Shown: piece after piece, positions 24,555 through 32,663 of the stretch | How positions within the stretch are numbered: position 1 is the stretch's first letter | Layout: each line of letters begins with the position of its first letter | From: an uncultured Clostridium sp. | GTDB lineage: Bacteria; Bacillota; Clostridia; Clostridiales; Clostridiaceae | Assembly: GCA_934755305.1 (NCBI GenBank) | Contig: CAKVLD010000028.1 | Location: 1 to 35,434, forward strand | Length of the DNA stretch: 35,434 nucleotides | Reading direction: 5' to 3' | The notes under the pieces: generated by a model | The model's database searches: none | What the model saw: only the letters and a program-made list of their open reading frames with translations | Told to the model about the DNA's origin: nothing | Translations under genes and position numbers: made by a program

Positions 24555-25430
24555 ATGGCAAGAAAAATTTTTATAGGTAATTATAAGGGGGGAGTTGGAA
24601 AAACAACTTTTACTTATAATATGGGATGTATATTAAAAGAAAAGCAAGAGGATAATAAAGTATTATTAATTGACTTAGATCCACAATCTTCTTTATCTGA
24701 GATATGTTTTAGTACTAAAACATGTGGGAAATTTGATGAATTAGGAGAAAAGGAGACTTTAAATTACGTTATTGAGATGTATCATAAGGGAGTTAGAAGG
24801 AAAGTTTTTAGAGGGCTGAATTTAAAGGTAGAAAAGCTGATAAAGAATAATGGGAATGTAGATTTTATTCCATCAAGCTATTTTTATAAAAGTGGTGGAT
24901 TAGATATACAATGTTTAAGTATGGTAAGAGATATAAATAATATAATGATATTTAAAAACTTTTTTGAGGATACTAAATTAGATAAAATGTATGATTATAT
25001 ACTTTTCGATTGTCCTCCTAGTAATAACATAATTACTTTGTCAGCTTTTTATGTTTGTGATTATTATGTTATTCCAACTATAATGGATTCGTTAAGTACA
25101 AAAGGGGTAACGCATTATAAGGAAATGTTATATAAATATTATAATAAATATTTAAGAGGAGATAAAGATTTAGCAGATGCTGCGAGAAAAATGGAACCTA
25201 AAATTTTAGGGGTATTTGAATCTAAGAGAAAGAAGGGAGTAAATACAGATAATTTCAGAGAAATTCTTAGTGATAAAAATTTTAAATTATTTGAAACTGT
25301 AATATATGATTATAAAGAAATTTCTACAAGCTTAGAAACTGGACAACCTACTAATAAACATAGGGCTGATTTTGATAAATTAATAAATGAAATTTTAAAT
25401 CAAATACATGTTTTGGAGGAGAGTGTATGA
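24555..25430 (+). CDS. ParA/Soj-family ATPase (orphan)
   Basis: This 291-residue deviant-Walker ATPase carries KGGVGKTT (residues 10-17), the LIDLDPQSSL motif near 38-47, and YILFDCPPSN near 150-160. These are the three signatures of ParA partition ATPases, which cycle on nucleoid DNA to position a cargo. Start ATG 24555 has a GAGGAG site. No ParB/Spo0J-type HTH gene is adjacent, and no rRNA-processing or gidB neighbours are present, so this is not the chromosomal soj-spo0J locus. A 162-residue gene overlaps its last 4 nt and is the obvious partner. Cargo could be an integrated element, a protein cluster or a lost plasmid. Confidence 0.9.
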   Translation: MARKIFIGNYKGGVGKTTFTYNMGCILKEKQEDNKVLLIDLDPQSSLSEICFSTKTCGKFDELGEKETLNYVIEMYHKGVRRKVFRGLNLKVEKLIKNNGNVDFIPSSYFYKSGGLDIQCLSMVRDINNIMIFKNFFEDTKLDKMYDYILFDCPPSNNIITLSAFYVCDYYVIPTIMDSLSTKGVTHYKEMLYKYYNKYLRGDKDLADAARKMEPKILGVFESKRKKGVNTDNFREILSDKNFKLFETVIYDYKEISTSLETGQPTNKHRADFDKLINEILNQIHVLEESV

Positions 25431-25915
25431 GAAAAGTTTCAAAAATTGAGATAATAGAAAATCTAAAAAAGTGGAAAAATATATGTAAATTAATGGAGAA
25501 TAAAAGGGATAGTAAAATAGTAGATGAAATTATTAATTTATTAGATTGTAATGAAAAAGCAGAGTTTAACCTAATAAATGATATTAAGATTAGTAGAAAA
25601 GCTAGGTGTTCAAATTTAGATAAAGTATTAGAAATATTAGAAGGTGTTAAAGGTAAGAATCAAAGTATTTTAATTAAACATAAATTAAAGTTTATGAAAA
25701 TAGATTTTAATTTAGAAAGTTCTTGGGATTCTTTAGAGAAAAATAAGAAAGAGAGCTTAACAAAGTTAGAGTTAAATGTAATTTATAATATTTTATATAA
25801 ACCTAATACTATAAAATATATAAATAAAAATAAAAAAGAAATAATTAATGATATAGATTACTTTTTAGATGATGTAAAAAGAGATAGAGCTTTAAAAGCA
25901 AGTAACTTAATATAA
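25427..25915 (+). CDS. Unknown protein translationally coupled to ParA
   Basis: A 162-residue, lysine-rich, mainly helical protein with no family that I recognise. Its ATG overlaps the stop of the ParA gene (ATGA, 25427-25430), with GGAGGAG just before, so the two are made together. ParA systems usually need a small adaptor that stimulates the ATPase, commonly via a basic N-terminus; this protein begins MRKVSKIEIIENLKKWKN, which would fit. There is no ParB nuclease or HTH motif visible. A partition-adaptor role is inference from position only. Confidence 0.75.
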   Translation: MRKVSKIEIIENLKKWKNICKLMENKRDSKIVDEIINLLDCNEKAEFNLINDIKISRKARCSNLDKVLEILEGVKGKNQSILIKHKLKFMKIDFNLESSWDSLEKNKKESLTKLELNVIYNILYKPNTIKYINKNKKEIINDIDYFLDDVKRDRALKASNLI

Positions 25916-25982
25916 ATGTATCTAGTATTATCTAGATATGTTATTATAAATGATGATAAATTAAGATAGTAGGAGAAAAAAT

Positions 25983-26426
25983 ATGCAAGTTTATTTAGAA
26001 GATGTAATAGAATCTATAGAATTTGAAAATGAATTATTAAATCATTTTTATAATAAAGATACTGAAGTAATTATTTACAAAGAAGACAGCAGTACCGCAA
26101 AGTATAGTGCTGATGATATTAATGATCTTGATAAGTTTGAAGAATGGGAAAGAGAATTAATAATATCCTTATATGATTTAAAAGAAAATCCTGATAATTA
26201 TATTAAATTACCTAAAAGAACTGAAGATGATGAGTATGATATGATAATTAATTTTTGTAGAGAATCAGATATAGAGATTAAGGAAGGGACTTATAAAATA
26301 GACGATTTGAAAAATCTGATAGAAAATAAAGGTCTTCTTTTAGAATGGTATGATTATAGAGAGAAAGAAGAAAGAAATATTGCTATTAAATGGTGTAAAC
26401 AGAATAATATTGAATGTATAGAGTAG
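25983..26426 (+). CDS. UPF0158 family protein
   Basis: This 147-residue acidic protein resembles UPF0158, a small conserved family of unknown function. It starts MQVYLEDVIESIEF, has a short strand with an acidic turn, a central NDLDKFEEWERELI helix, the YIKLPKRTEDDEYDMI segment typical of the family, and ends in WYDYREKEERNIAIKWCKQNNIE. AGGAGA precedes the ATG. It lies 67 bp after the ParA partner gene in the same direction and before a terminator, so it may share their transcript. Whether it takes part in the ParA system is unknown. Confidence 0.75.
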   Translation: MQVYLEDVIESIEFENELLNHFYNKDTEVIIYKEDSSTAKYSADDINDLDKFEEWERELIISLYDLKENPDNYIKLPKRTEDDEYDMIINFCRESDIEIKEGTYKIDDLKNLIENKGLLLEWYDYREKEERNIAIKWCKQNNIECIE

Positions 26427-26440
26427 TATTATTTAATTTA

Positions 26441-26468
26441 AAACATTGCAAACTAATTTGCAATGTTT
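26441..26468 (+). terminator. Terminator of the ParA/UPF0158 gene group
   Basis: AAACATTGCAAA (26441-26452) and TTTGCAATGTTT (26457-26468) form a 12-bp perfect stem with a 4-nt loop and U-tract. Confidence 0.9.
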
Positions 26469-26540
26469 TTTAGTAGATAAAGAAGAGAATATCCAAATAG
26501 AAAAAGAAAAGTGAAGTAAAATTACCACAAAAAGGTTGAA

Positions 26541-26556
26541 ATGAAAATCGTTTCAT
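26541..26556. promoter_or_regulatory. LacI-family-like palindromic operator upstream of the TRAP operon
   Basis: ATGAAA-ATCG-TTTCAT is a perfect 6-bp dyad with a CG near the centre. It resembles sugar-acid regulator operators of the LacI family. It does not fit the catabolite-response consensus, because its CG is off-centre. Confidence 0.4.
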
Positions 26557-26605
26557 GGCAATGTTATAACATAAGATACTATATGAATGGTTTTATATTT
26601 TGTTT

Positions 26606-26634
26606 TTGCACACGTGTAAATTTTTTAATATATA
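26606..26634 (+). promoter_or_regulatory. Probable TRAP operon promoter overlapping an ACACGTGT palindrome
   Basis: TTGCAC (26606-26611) is spaced 17 bp from TATATA (26629-26634). The perfect palindrome ACACGTGT (26610-26617) overlaps the -35, and a related half site ACACACGTTTTCG lies at 26651-26663. A repressor bound here would block the polymerase. The promoter call is modest in such AT-rich DNA. Confidence 0.4.
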
Positions 26635-26693
26635 TACTTTGTGAATTAATACACACGTTTTCGGTAATAGTTTTATAAATTAGGGGGGAATAT

Positions 26694-27719
26694 ATGATAT
26701 TTAGAAAGGGTTTAGGAGCAGTAACTTTAAGTTGTACTATGTTTTTAGGACTTATGAATCTAACAGGATGTTCAAGTAATGATGTGTCTAATGATGGAAA
26801 AAAGATTGTTAGAGTAGCTATAGCGCAAAATGAAATGCATCCAGAGTACTTAGCTTTAAAGGAATTCGAAAAATACATAGAAGATAAGACAAATGGAAAG
26901 TTTGATATTGAGATATTTCCAAATGAACTTTTAGGAGCTCAAACACAAACAATAGAATTAACACAAACAGGAGCTGTAGATATATCAGTAGTGGGTTTAA
27001 GTGTACTAGAATCTTTTAATAGTGCTTATACAGTTTTTAGCCTTCCATATTTAATGGATAGTGTAGATCAATATCATGCTGTCATGAATGATGAAAATAT
27101 TATGGGACCTGTTTTTGAATCAACAAGGGATAGTGGTTTTGTAGGTCTATCATGGTTTGATGCAGGAGTTAGAAATATGTACACAACTAATAAAGAAATA
27201 AATACACCTGATGATTTAAAAGGTTTAAAGATAAGAGTTCAAACAAGTGAAACCAATGTAAAAATGTTAGAAGCTTTAGGGACATCAGCTACACCAATGT
27301 CTTTTGGAGAAGTTTATACAGGTCTTCAACAAGGTGTAATAGATGGGGCTGAAAATAATGAATTAGCTTTAATTAATAATAAACATGGAGAAGTTGCAAA
27401 ATATTATTCTTACACAATGCATTTAATGTAACCAGACATAGTTATAATGAGTACACATTTAAAAAATTCTTTAACTGATGAAGAAGAAGAAATATTTAAA
27501 AATGCAGCAAAAGCTTGTACTGAATGGGAATTAGTAGCTTGGAATGAAGCTACAGAAAACGCAAAAAAACAAGCAGAGGAAATGGGAGTAAAGTTCACTT
27601 ATCCAGATATTAAACCTTTCCAAGAAAGAATGACTAGTCTTTATGAAAAATATACTAAAGATCAAAATATAAAAACAGTTTACGATGAGATTCGTGCAAA
27701 GGGAGAAGAATTAAAATAA
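26694..27719 (+). pseudogene. dctP: TRAP transporter substrate-binding protein (DctP) with internal TAA
   Basis: The frame covers 341 residues of a TRAP-T solute receptor, a lipoprotein that captures organic or sugar acids outside the membrane. The signal peptide ends in the lipobox LTGC (about residues 22-25). Family features follow, including the GLKIRVQTSETNVKMLEALG strand region and TGLQQGVIDGAENN near 210-225. A TAA at 27429-27431 interrupts it after TMHLM, and the same frame resumes with PDIVIMS and runs 96 codons to the normal end, so this is a single nonsense change rather than a frameshift. Translation would stop at 245 residues, losing the C-terminal helices. The gene starts at ATG 26694 behind GGGGGG. 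The operon is otherwise arranged P-Q-M. Confidence 0.85.
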
Positions 27720-27765
27720 TAAAAAAGTTTTAAATAGTTATCATAAAATATAGGGGGAAAAGGTA

Positions 27766-29382
27766 ATGAAGACTTTTAGAAAAGTTTTAGATAAAATACT
27801 AGAATATTTATGTAGTTTGCTTTTAGTATTAATGACATGTACAGCTACATGGCAAGTTGTTTAAAGATATATATTTAAAAATCCTAGTACATGGAGCGAA
27901 TCTGTAACGCTTATAGCTTTTGTATGGATGGCTTTATTTGCTTCAGCTTATGTATTTGGTAAACAAGAACATATGAAGATGACATTTATATTAGATAAGT
28001 TTAATTGTAAGAATAGAAAAAGAATAGAAATAATTACAGAGATAATAATTTTTACTTTTTCATTATGTATATTAGTTATTGGTGGTTTTAAAATTTCTAT
28101 GTTAGAAATGGGACAAAGAGAAGCTTCTTTAGGTGTTCCAATAGCAGTAACAATTGCTTTATCATCAGTTGCAGGTATATTAGCAGCTTTATCACCAGAA
28201 ACAGCAGTATTTACAGCATCTCAACGTATATTTACTGGGGTTAATACATTTTCACTTCTTGCAATCCCCTTTTTCGTACTTGCGGGGAATATAATGAATT
28301 CTGGTGGGATAGCTATTAGACTTGTTAATATAGCAAAGCTTATAGCAGGAAGACTTCCAGGATCACTTGCTCATACAAACGTTGTTGGAAATATGTTGTT
28401 TGGATCCATTTCAGGTTCAGGGGTTGCAGCTTGTGCAGCTATTGGAGGAACAATGAATCCATTAGAAGTAGAGGCTGGATATGACAGAGATTATAGTGCA
28501 GCAGTAAATATTGCATCAGCACCAACAGGACTTCTTATTCCACCTAGTAATTGTCTTATTACTTATTCATTAGTTAGCGGTGGTACTTCAGTAGCTGCAT
28601 TATTTATGGCTGGATATTTACCTGGTATCCTTTGGGGATTAGGTGTAATGGTTGTTGCTTATATTATAGCTAAGAGAAAAAAATATCCAGTAGTTAGAGA
28701 TAAGATAACATTAAAAATAGCTGCAAAAGTTATATGGGATGCGCTTCCTAGTCTTTCACTTATAGTGCTTATAATTGGTGGTATATTAATTGGTGCATTT
28801 ACAGCTACAGAAGGTGCAGCAATAGCAGTTGTATATTCTTTTATATTAGCGTTTGTATTTTATAGAACAATAAAAGTTAAAGATATTATACCAATACTCA
28901 TTGAAACAGTTAAGATGACAGGAATTATAATTTTTTTAATTGGTGTTTCTTCAATTATGTCATGGGCATTAGCTTTTACAAGTATTCCAACATACATAAG
29001 TAACTTTATAATAAGCCTTTCATCAAGTAAAGTGTTAATATTCTTATTAATGAATATTATGTTATTAATAGTTGGAACATTTATGGATTTAACTCCAGCA
29101 GTATTAATCTTTACACCAATCTTACTTCCAATAGCTAAAACTTTTGAAATGACAACAATTCAATTTGGTATTATGATAGTATTTAATCTTTGTATAGGTA
29201 ATATTACGCCACCAGTTGGAAATACATTATTTGTTGGTTGTAGAATAGGTAAGACTAAGATCGAAAATGTTATTAAACATTTACTACCTTTTTATGCAGC
29301 TATAATTATAGTTTTGATGTTAGTAACGTTTATACCAGAAATAAGCTTGTTTATACCTAAGCTTTGTGGATTAGTTAAATAG
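27766..29382 (+). pseudogene. dctM: TRAP transporter DctQ-DctM, fused by deletion and with internal TAA
   Basis: One frame of 539 codons encodes a DctQ start (ATG 27766), with the family pair WQVV / RYIFKNPSTWSE split by TAA at 27862-27864. It continues through DctQ helix 3 (about residues 85-115) and passes directly at SLGVPIAV into DctM, which then runs to its normal C-terminus (LNAAI-type repeats absent; ITPPVGNTLFVG present). The last helix of DctQ, the intergenic region and the first residues of DctM are missing. The junction lies where both proteins usually read LG(V/I)P, so recombination between similar sequences is likely. Natural QM fusions exist but keep the complete Q part. With the stop codon as well, the operon is probably dead. 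Confidence 0.82.
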
Positions 29383-29415
29383 TTCACCTAAATATATTTA
29401 TAAATTTATTTGATT

Positions 29416-29447
29416 AAGGATAATATTGAATTTTCAGTATTATCCTT
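29416..29447 (+). terminator. Terminator of the TRAP operon
   Basis: AAGGATAATATTGAA (29416-29430) and TTCAGTATTATCCTT (29433-29447) pair with one G-U and are followed by ATTTTTTAT. Confidence 0.82.
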
Positions 29448-29584
29448 ATTTTTTATCATGAAAAATAATTTTATAAAATGAGTTTATTAATAAAATTCAA
29501 TTATATATTTTTACTAAATGAAGCAGTAAAAAGAACATAGTAGGTAAAAAAAAGAAAAATAACCTTAAAATATATATAAAGGTG

Positions 29585-29611
29585 TAAAATAGAAGGGAAA
29601 AACTTCGATAA
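29585..29611 (+). promoter_or_regulatory. Sigma-28 (SigD/FliA)-type promoter of the chemoreceptor gene
   Basis: TAAA (29585-29588), exactly 15 bp, then TTCGATAA (29604-29611) fits the motility sigma consensus TAAA-N15-GCCGATAA in spacing and in the CGATAA core. It lies 34 nt before the chemoreceptor ATG, the usual setting for chemotaxis genes. Confidence 0.65.
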
Positions 29612-29645
29612 TTATGAGAAGAAATATATATAAATAGGAGGAAAT

Positions 29646-31703
29646 ATGAAAAAGGTATCTACAAAAATAATAATTTCTATAGTTGTTGCATGTATAGCAA
29701 CATCTATGATAATAACAGCAATAACTGCTATTAATAGTAAAAAAATATTAAAATCATCTGTTGAAAATTCTTTGGAATTATATGCATATAATAAAGGTGA
29801 TGTAATAAATGCCATATTAGATTATACGGAAAGTGAGGTACAGGATATAGAAAGTGTACTTTCCGCTATTGTAGACATTTCTAAGTTAGATGGTGAAGAT
29901 AATTGGACTAATGAAACAATTAATAGATTAACACCAATAATTGAAAAAGCAGCAGAAGGTAATAAAAATGTTTTAGGAGTTTCATTAGTAATTAATCCTG
30001 AGATTACAAAAGAATTACATGAAATTATTCTTGAAAGAGAAAGTATAGGAGGGGAATTGAAAAGAAAGGAAAAGTTTTCTAAAGAAACTTTTGTAGAAGG
30101 AAATTCTGAATTGGATTGGTATTATGGTTCGGTAAAGGCTAAGAAAGGTATATGGAGTAATCCACATACAGATAAATATTCTGATAGTATGAGAATGTCA
30201 TATACAAAACCAGTATTTATAGGAGATACATTAATAGGAGTAGTGGCAGTTGACTTATTTTTTGATGAGTTTGCTTCTATGGTAAAGGATATTAAAGTAT
30301 ATAATGAAGGTTATGCATTTTTACTTGATGAAAATCAAAAGTACATAGTACATAAAGATTATGAAGAGGGACAATCTCTAGAAGAAACTGAAGGTATAAA
30401 ATTAAAGGATGAAGTTTCCATATCAAATGTTAAATACAAATCTAAAGGTGAAGATGTAATACTTAGTTATAGCGTACTTAATAATGGAGATATAATATGT
30501 CTTGCAACTACAGAAAAAGATATGATGAGAGACTTTGAGAAACATTTGATTTCAAATATGTTAAGTACAATAGCTTTATGTATAGTAGTTTCTATAATAG
30601 CCTATTTAATAGGTAAGAGAATAACTAAGCCAATAGAGTGTATATCAAAAATGATTAATGCAGCTTCAAATTTAGATTTAAAAGATTATGAAGAATTTAA
30701 TGAAATAGATAAATATAAAGATGAAGTTGGTGAAATTGGAATTGAAGTTAAAAAACTTAGAAAGTCTTTAAATGTAACTATGACTAAATTAAAGGGTAAT
30801 TCTCATGAAACAGCATTAGAAGCTAAAGAAGTATCTAATATAACTGAAAATATAAAAGAAGCTTTTTCTAATATTAATGATACTATAATAGAATTAGCTA
30901 ATGGTGCACAAGAACAAGCTAATGAAGCTCAAAAAGGAACAGAAGTTTTAGGGAAGTTAGCTGAAAAGATAGATAATACAAAGAAGGTTACTGATGATAT
31001 AAAAAATGATTTGCAAAAGGTTGCTAAAGATAATAGTAATGGATCGGGGGCAATTAGTGAATTAAGAGACAAGTTAAATGTATCTATAGGGATTGGAAAT
31101 AAAACTACTGAAGCTATAGGAGTATTAGCAAATAAATCTAAAGATATTGGGGAAATAGTTGTAACAATAAATAATATTTCAGAGCAAACAAGTATATTAT
31201 CTTTAAATGCAGCTATTGAAGCTGCAAGAGCAGGAGAAGCAGGAAGAGGTTTTGGGGTAGTAGCAGAAGAAATAAGAAAGCTTTCAGAACAAACGTCAGA
31301 AGCTACTAAGAGAATAGAGGATATTATAAATGAAATTTGCAAAGGAATATCTTTAGCAGAAGAAAATATTAATAATTCTAATAAAGCTATATTTGAAGCA
31401 AATGATGCTATGAATATATCTATGAAATCTTTTGAAAATATTGGAGGATCATTTAAGGGGATGATTCAAAATATAGTGATTCTACTAAAATATATGGATG
31501 AAATAGATAGTTCTAAAAATGGGGTTGTTAATTCAATTCAAGGAATAAGTGCAATATGTGAAGAATCAGCAGCAGCAACAGAAGAAATATCAGCAAGCAT
31601 ACATACTCAAACAGAATCTGTTAATAGAGTAACTAAAGCTACCGAACATTTAAATAAAATAACTGAAGATTTAGACAAGCATATAGATAAGTTTAACTTA
31701 TAA
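29646..31703 (+). CDS. Methyl-accepting chemotaxis protein with dCache-type sensor
   Basis: This 685-residue transmembrane chemoreceptor has a first membrane helix at about 6-28 and a long extracytoplasmic sensor (30-295) with Cache-like segments (SELDWYYGSVKAKKGIWSNPH and GVVAVDLFFDEF). A second helix spans about 300-325, followed by HAMP (about 326-380). The signalling coiled coil carries the hairpin tip SLNAAIEAARAGEAGRGFGVVAEEIRKL near 515-545. It should relay ligand binding through CheW/CheA to the flagellar motor. AGGAGG precedes the ATG and the promoter matches the motility sigma factor, so it is part of a flagellar regulon. It follows a TRAP transporter operon and may have sensed the same acid, which is inference. 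It looks intact. Confidence 0.93.
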   Translation: MKKVSTKIIISIVVACIATSMIITAITAINSKKILKSSVENSLELYAYNKGDVINAILDYTESEVQDIESVLSAIVDISKLDGEDNWTNETINRLTPIIEKAAEGNKNVLGVSLVINPEITKELHEIILERESIGGELKRKEKFSKETFVEGNSELDWYYGSVKAKKGIWSNPHTDKYSDSMRMSYTKPVFIGDTLIGVVAVDLFFDEFASMVKDIKVYNEGYAFLLDENQKYIVHKDYEEGQSLEETEGIKLKDEVSISNVKYKSKGEDVILSYSVLNNGDIICLATTEKDMMRDFEKHLISNMLSTIALCIVVSIIAYLIGKRITKPIECISKMINAASNLDLKDYEEFNEIDKYKDEVGEIGIEVKKLRKSLNVTMTKLKGNSHETALEAKEVSNITENIKEAFSNINDTIIELANGAQEQANEAQKGTEVLGKLAEKIDNTKKVTDDIKNDLQKVAKDNSNGSGAISELRDKLNVSIGIGNKTTEAIGVLANKSKDIGEIVVTINNISEQTSILSLNAAIEAARAGEAGRGFGVVAEEIRKLSEQTSEATKRIEDIINEICKGISLAEENINNSNKAIFEANDAMNISMKSFENIGGSFKGMIQNIVILLKYMDEIDSSKNGVVNSIQGISAICEESAAATEEISASIHTQTESVNRVTKATEHLNKITEDLDKHIDKFNL

Positions 31704-31768
31704 TTATATGAAACTTGTTAGAGAAAATTCATAAAATAAAATGAAAACAATTTTTAGGATGATAGTAT

Positions 31769-32444
31769 TTGAAAGGATTTTATAGGGAAGTTATTTACAA
31801 ATATACATTAAAAAATGTGAATTTAAGAGCAGAACCTTCTAAGACAGCAGAAGTATTAAATGTAATACCTCAAGGATCTAAAGTTAAAGTAATTGATATG
31901 GAGGATGAATGGACAGAACTTAGTGTAAAATTACTGTAGGAAAAAAATAAAAGAGACTAGCTCCGTATGTTATTATTTATCACAGGATGGAACTAATACC
32001 AATGTTATAGATTATAAATATTTTTATAGTGATATAAATAAGTTTGTAACTTTTAATGATATAAAAAGTACTACAGAATATCTATTAGTAACAGATTTAA
32101 ATAATAAGTACACCTATGTATTTATAGAAGAACAAGAAAATTGGAAAATGCTATATAAGTGGGAGTGTACGATTGGTAAACCAAGTACTCCAACTATAAA
32201 AGGAATATTTTTTATAAATGGAAGAAAACCTTATTTTGGTACAGATAAATATAGAGTTAAATATGCTACTAGAATAAAAGATGGATATTACTATCATTCT
32301 ATTTTGTATAATTCTACTGGAACTTATATAATAGATGGACGTTTAGGATTAGCTCTTAGTCATGGATGTATTCGATTAGAAACGGATAATGCAAAATGGA
32401 TTTATGAAAATGTACCTGATGATACTACTGTAATAATTCATTAA
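31769..32444 (+). pseudogene. SH3-domain L,D-transpeptidase, frameshifted
   Basis: Two frames cover one gene. From about 31769 (TTG) to TAG 31937 the sequence encodes a bacterial SH3 domain (NVNLRAEPSKTAEVLNVIPQGSKV). From about 31935 another frame continues through 169 codons ending at TAA 32444, encoding a YkuD L,D-transpeptidase with the catalytic SHGCIRLE motif and the ending NVPDDTTVIIH. The change of frame falls where the end of the SH3 domain should be (after DEWTEL), so a small deletion there is likely. An ATG at 31741 begins a third frame with a hydrophobic start, which could be the remains of a signal peptide, so more than one indel may exist. Intact, it would cross-link peptidoglycan outside the membrane; the C-terminal catalytic part could be made from ATG 32148 only without its N-terminus. 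Confidence 0.75.
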
Positions 32445-32473
32445 TTAGATTAGACGAAGTAGATTTTACAAAT

Positions 32474-32536
32474 AATTAGTGTAAAACAAATTAAAACTTA
32501 GCTACATTAAAGTTTTGATTTGTATTTACACTAATT
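32474..32536 (+). terminator. Long-stem terminator after the transpeptidase relic
   Basis: AATTAGTGTAAA (32474-32485) pairs with TTTACACTAATT (32525-32536), with further internal pairing of CAAAT/ATTTG and AAAACTT/AAGTTTT-like segments, followed by TTTTTT. Confidence 0.8.
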
Positions 32537-32561
32537 TTTTGATTCTGAAAAATAAAATTTA

Positions 32562-32609
32562 ACTATGTTTTTAAAATATTTTAAGAAGAAAATATTTTAA
32601 AAATATAGT
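32562..32609. repeat. 21-bp inverted repeat upstream of the MATE gene
   Basis: The arms 32562-32582 and 32589-32609 are inverted copies (core TTTTTAAAATATTTT, ends ACTAT/ATAGT) with one mismatch and a 6-nt loop. A second small dyad AATTGA-N5-TCAATT lies at 32621-32637. Both lie in the 5' region of the MATE efflux gene and may be operator or attenuator sequence. Confidence 0.6.
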
Positions 32610-32663
32610 ATGTGTAATATAATTGAAAAAGTCAATTAAAATGTTGGTTAAACGAGGTGAAGA

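Noticed and set aside
24555..25915. Chromosomal soj-spo0J partition locus or plasmid replication region
   Set aside because: No ParB/Spo0J, replication initiator, iterons or gidAB-type neighbours were seen.
26541..26556. Catabolite-response element (cre) for CcpA
   Set aside because: The CG step is one base off the centre required by the cre consensus, so a different LacI-family operator is a better description.
27429..27864. Recoding (selenocysteine, pyrrolysine or read-through) at the internal stops of the TRAP genes
   Set aside because: Both codons are TAA, not TGA or TAG, and no SECIS-like hairpin follows. Two stops in one operon plus a deletion are better explained by decay.
27766..29382. 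Natural SiaQM-type fusion of the TRAP membrane subunits
   Set aside because: Known fusions retain all helices of the Q part and a linker. Here the Q part stops after its third helix and the M part lacks its first residues.
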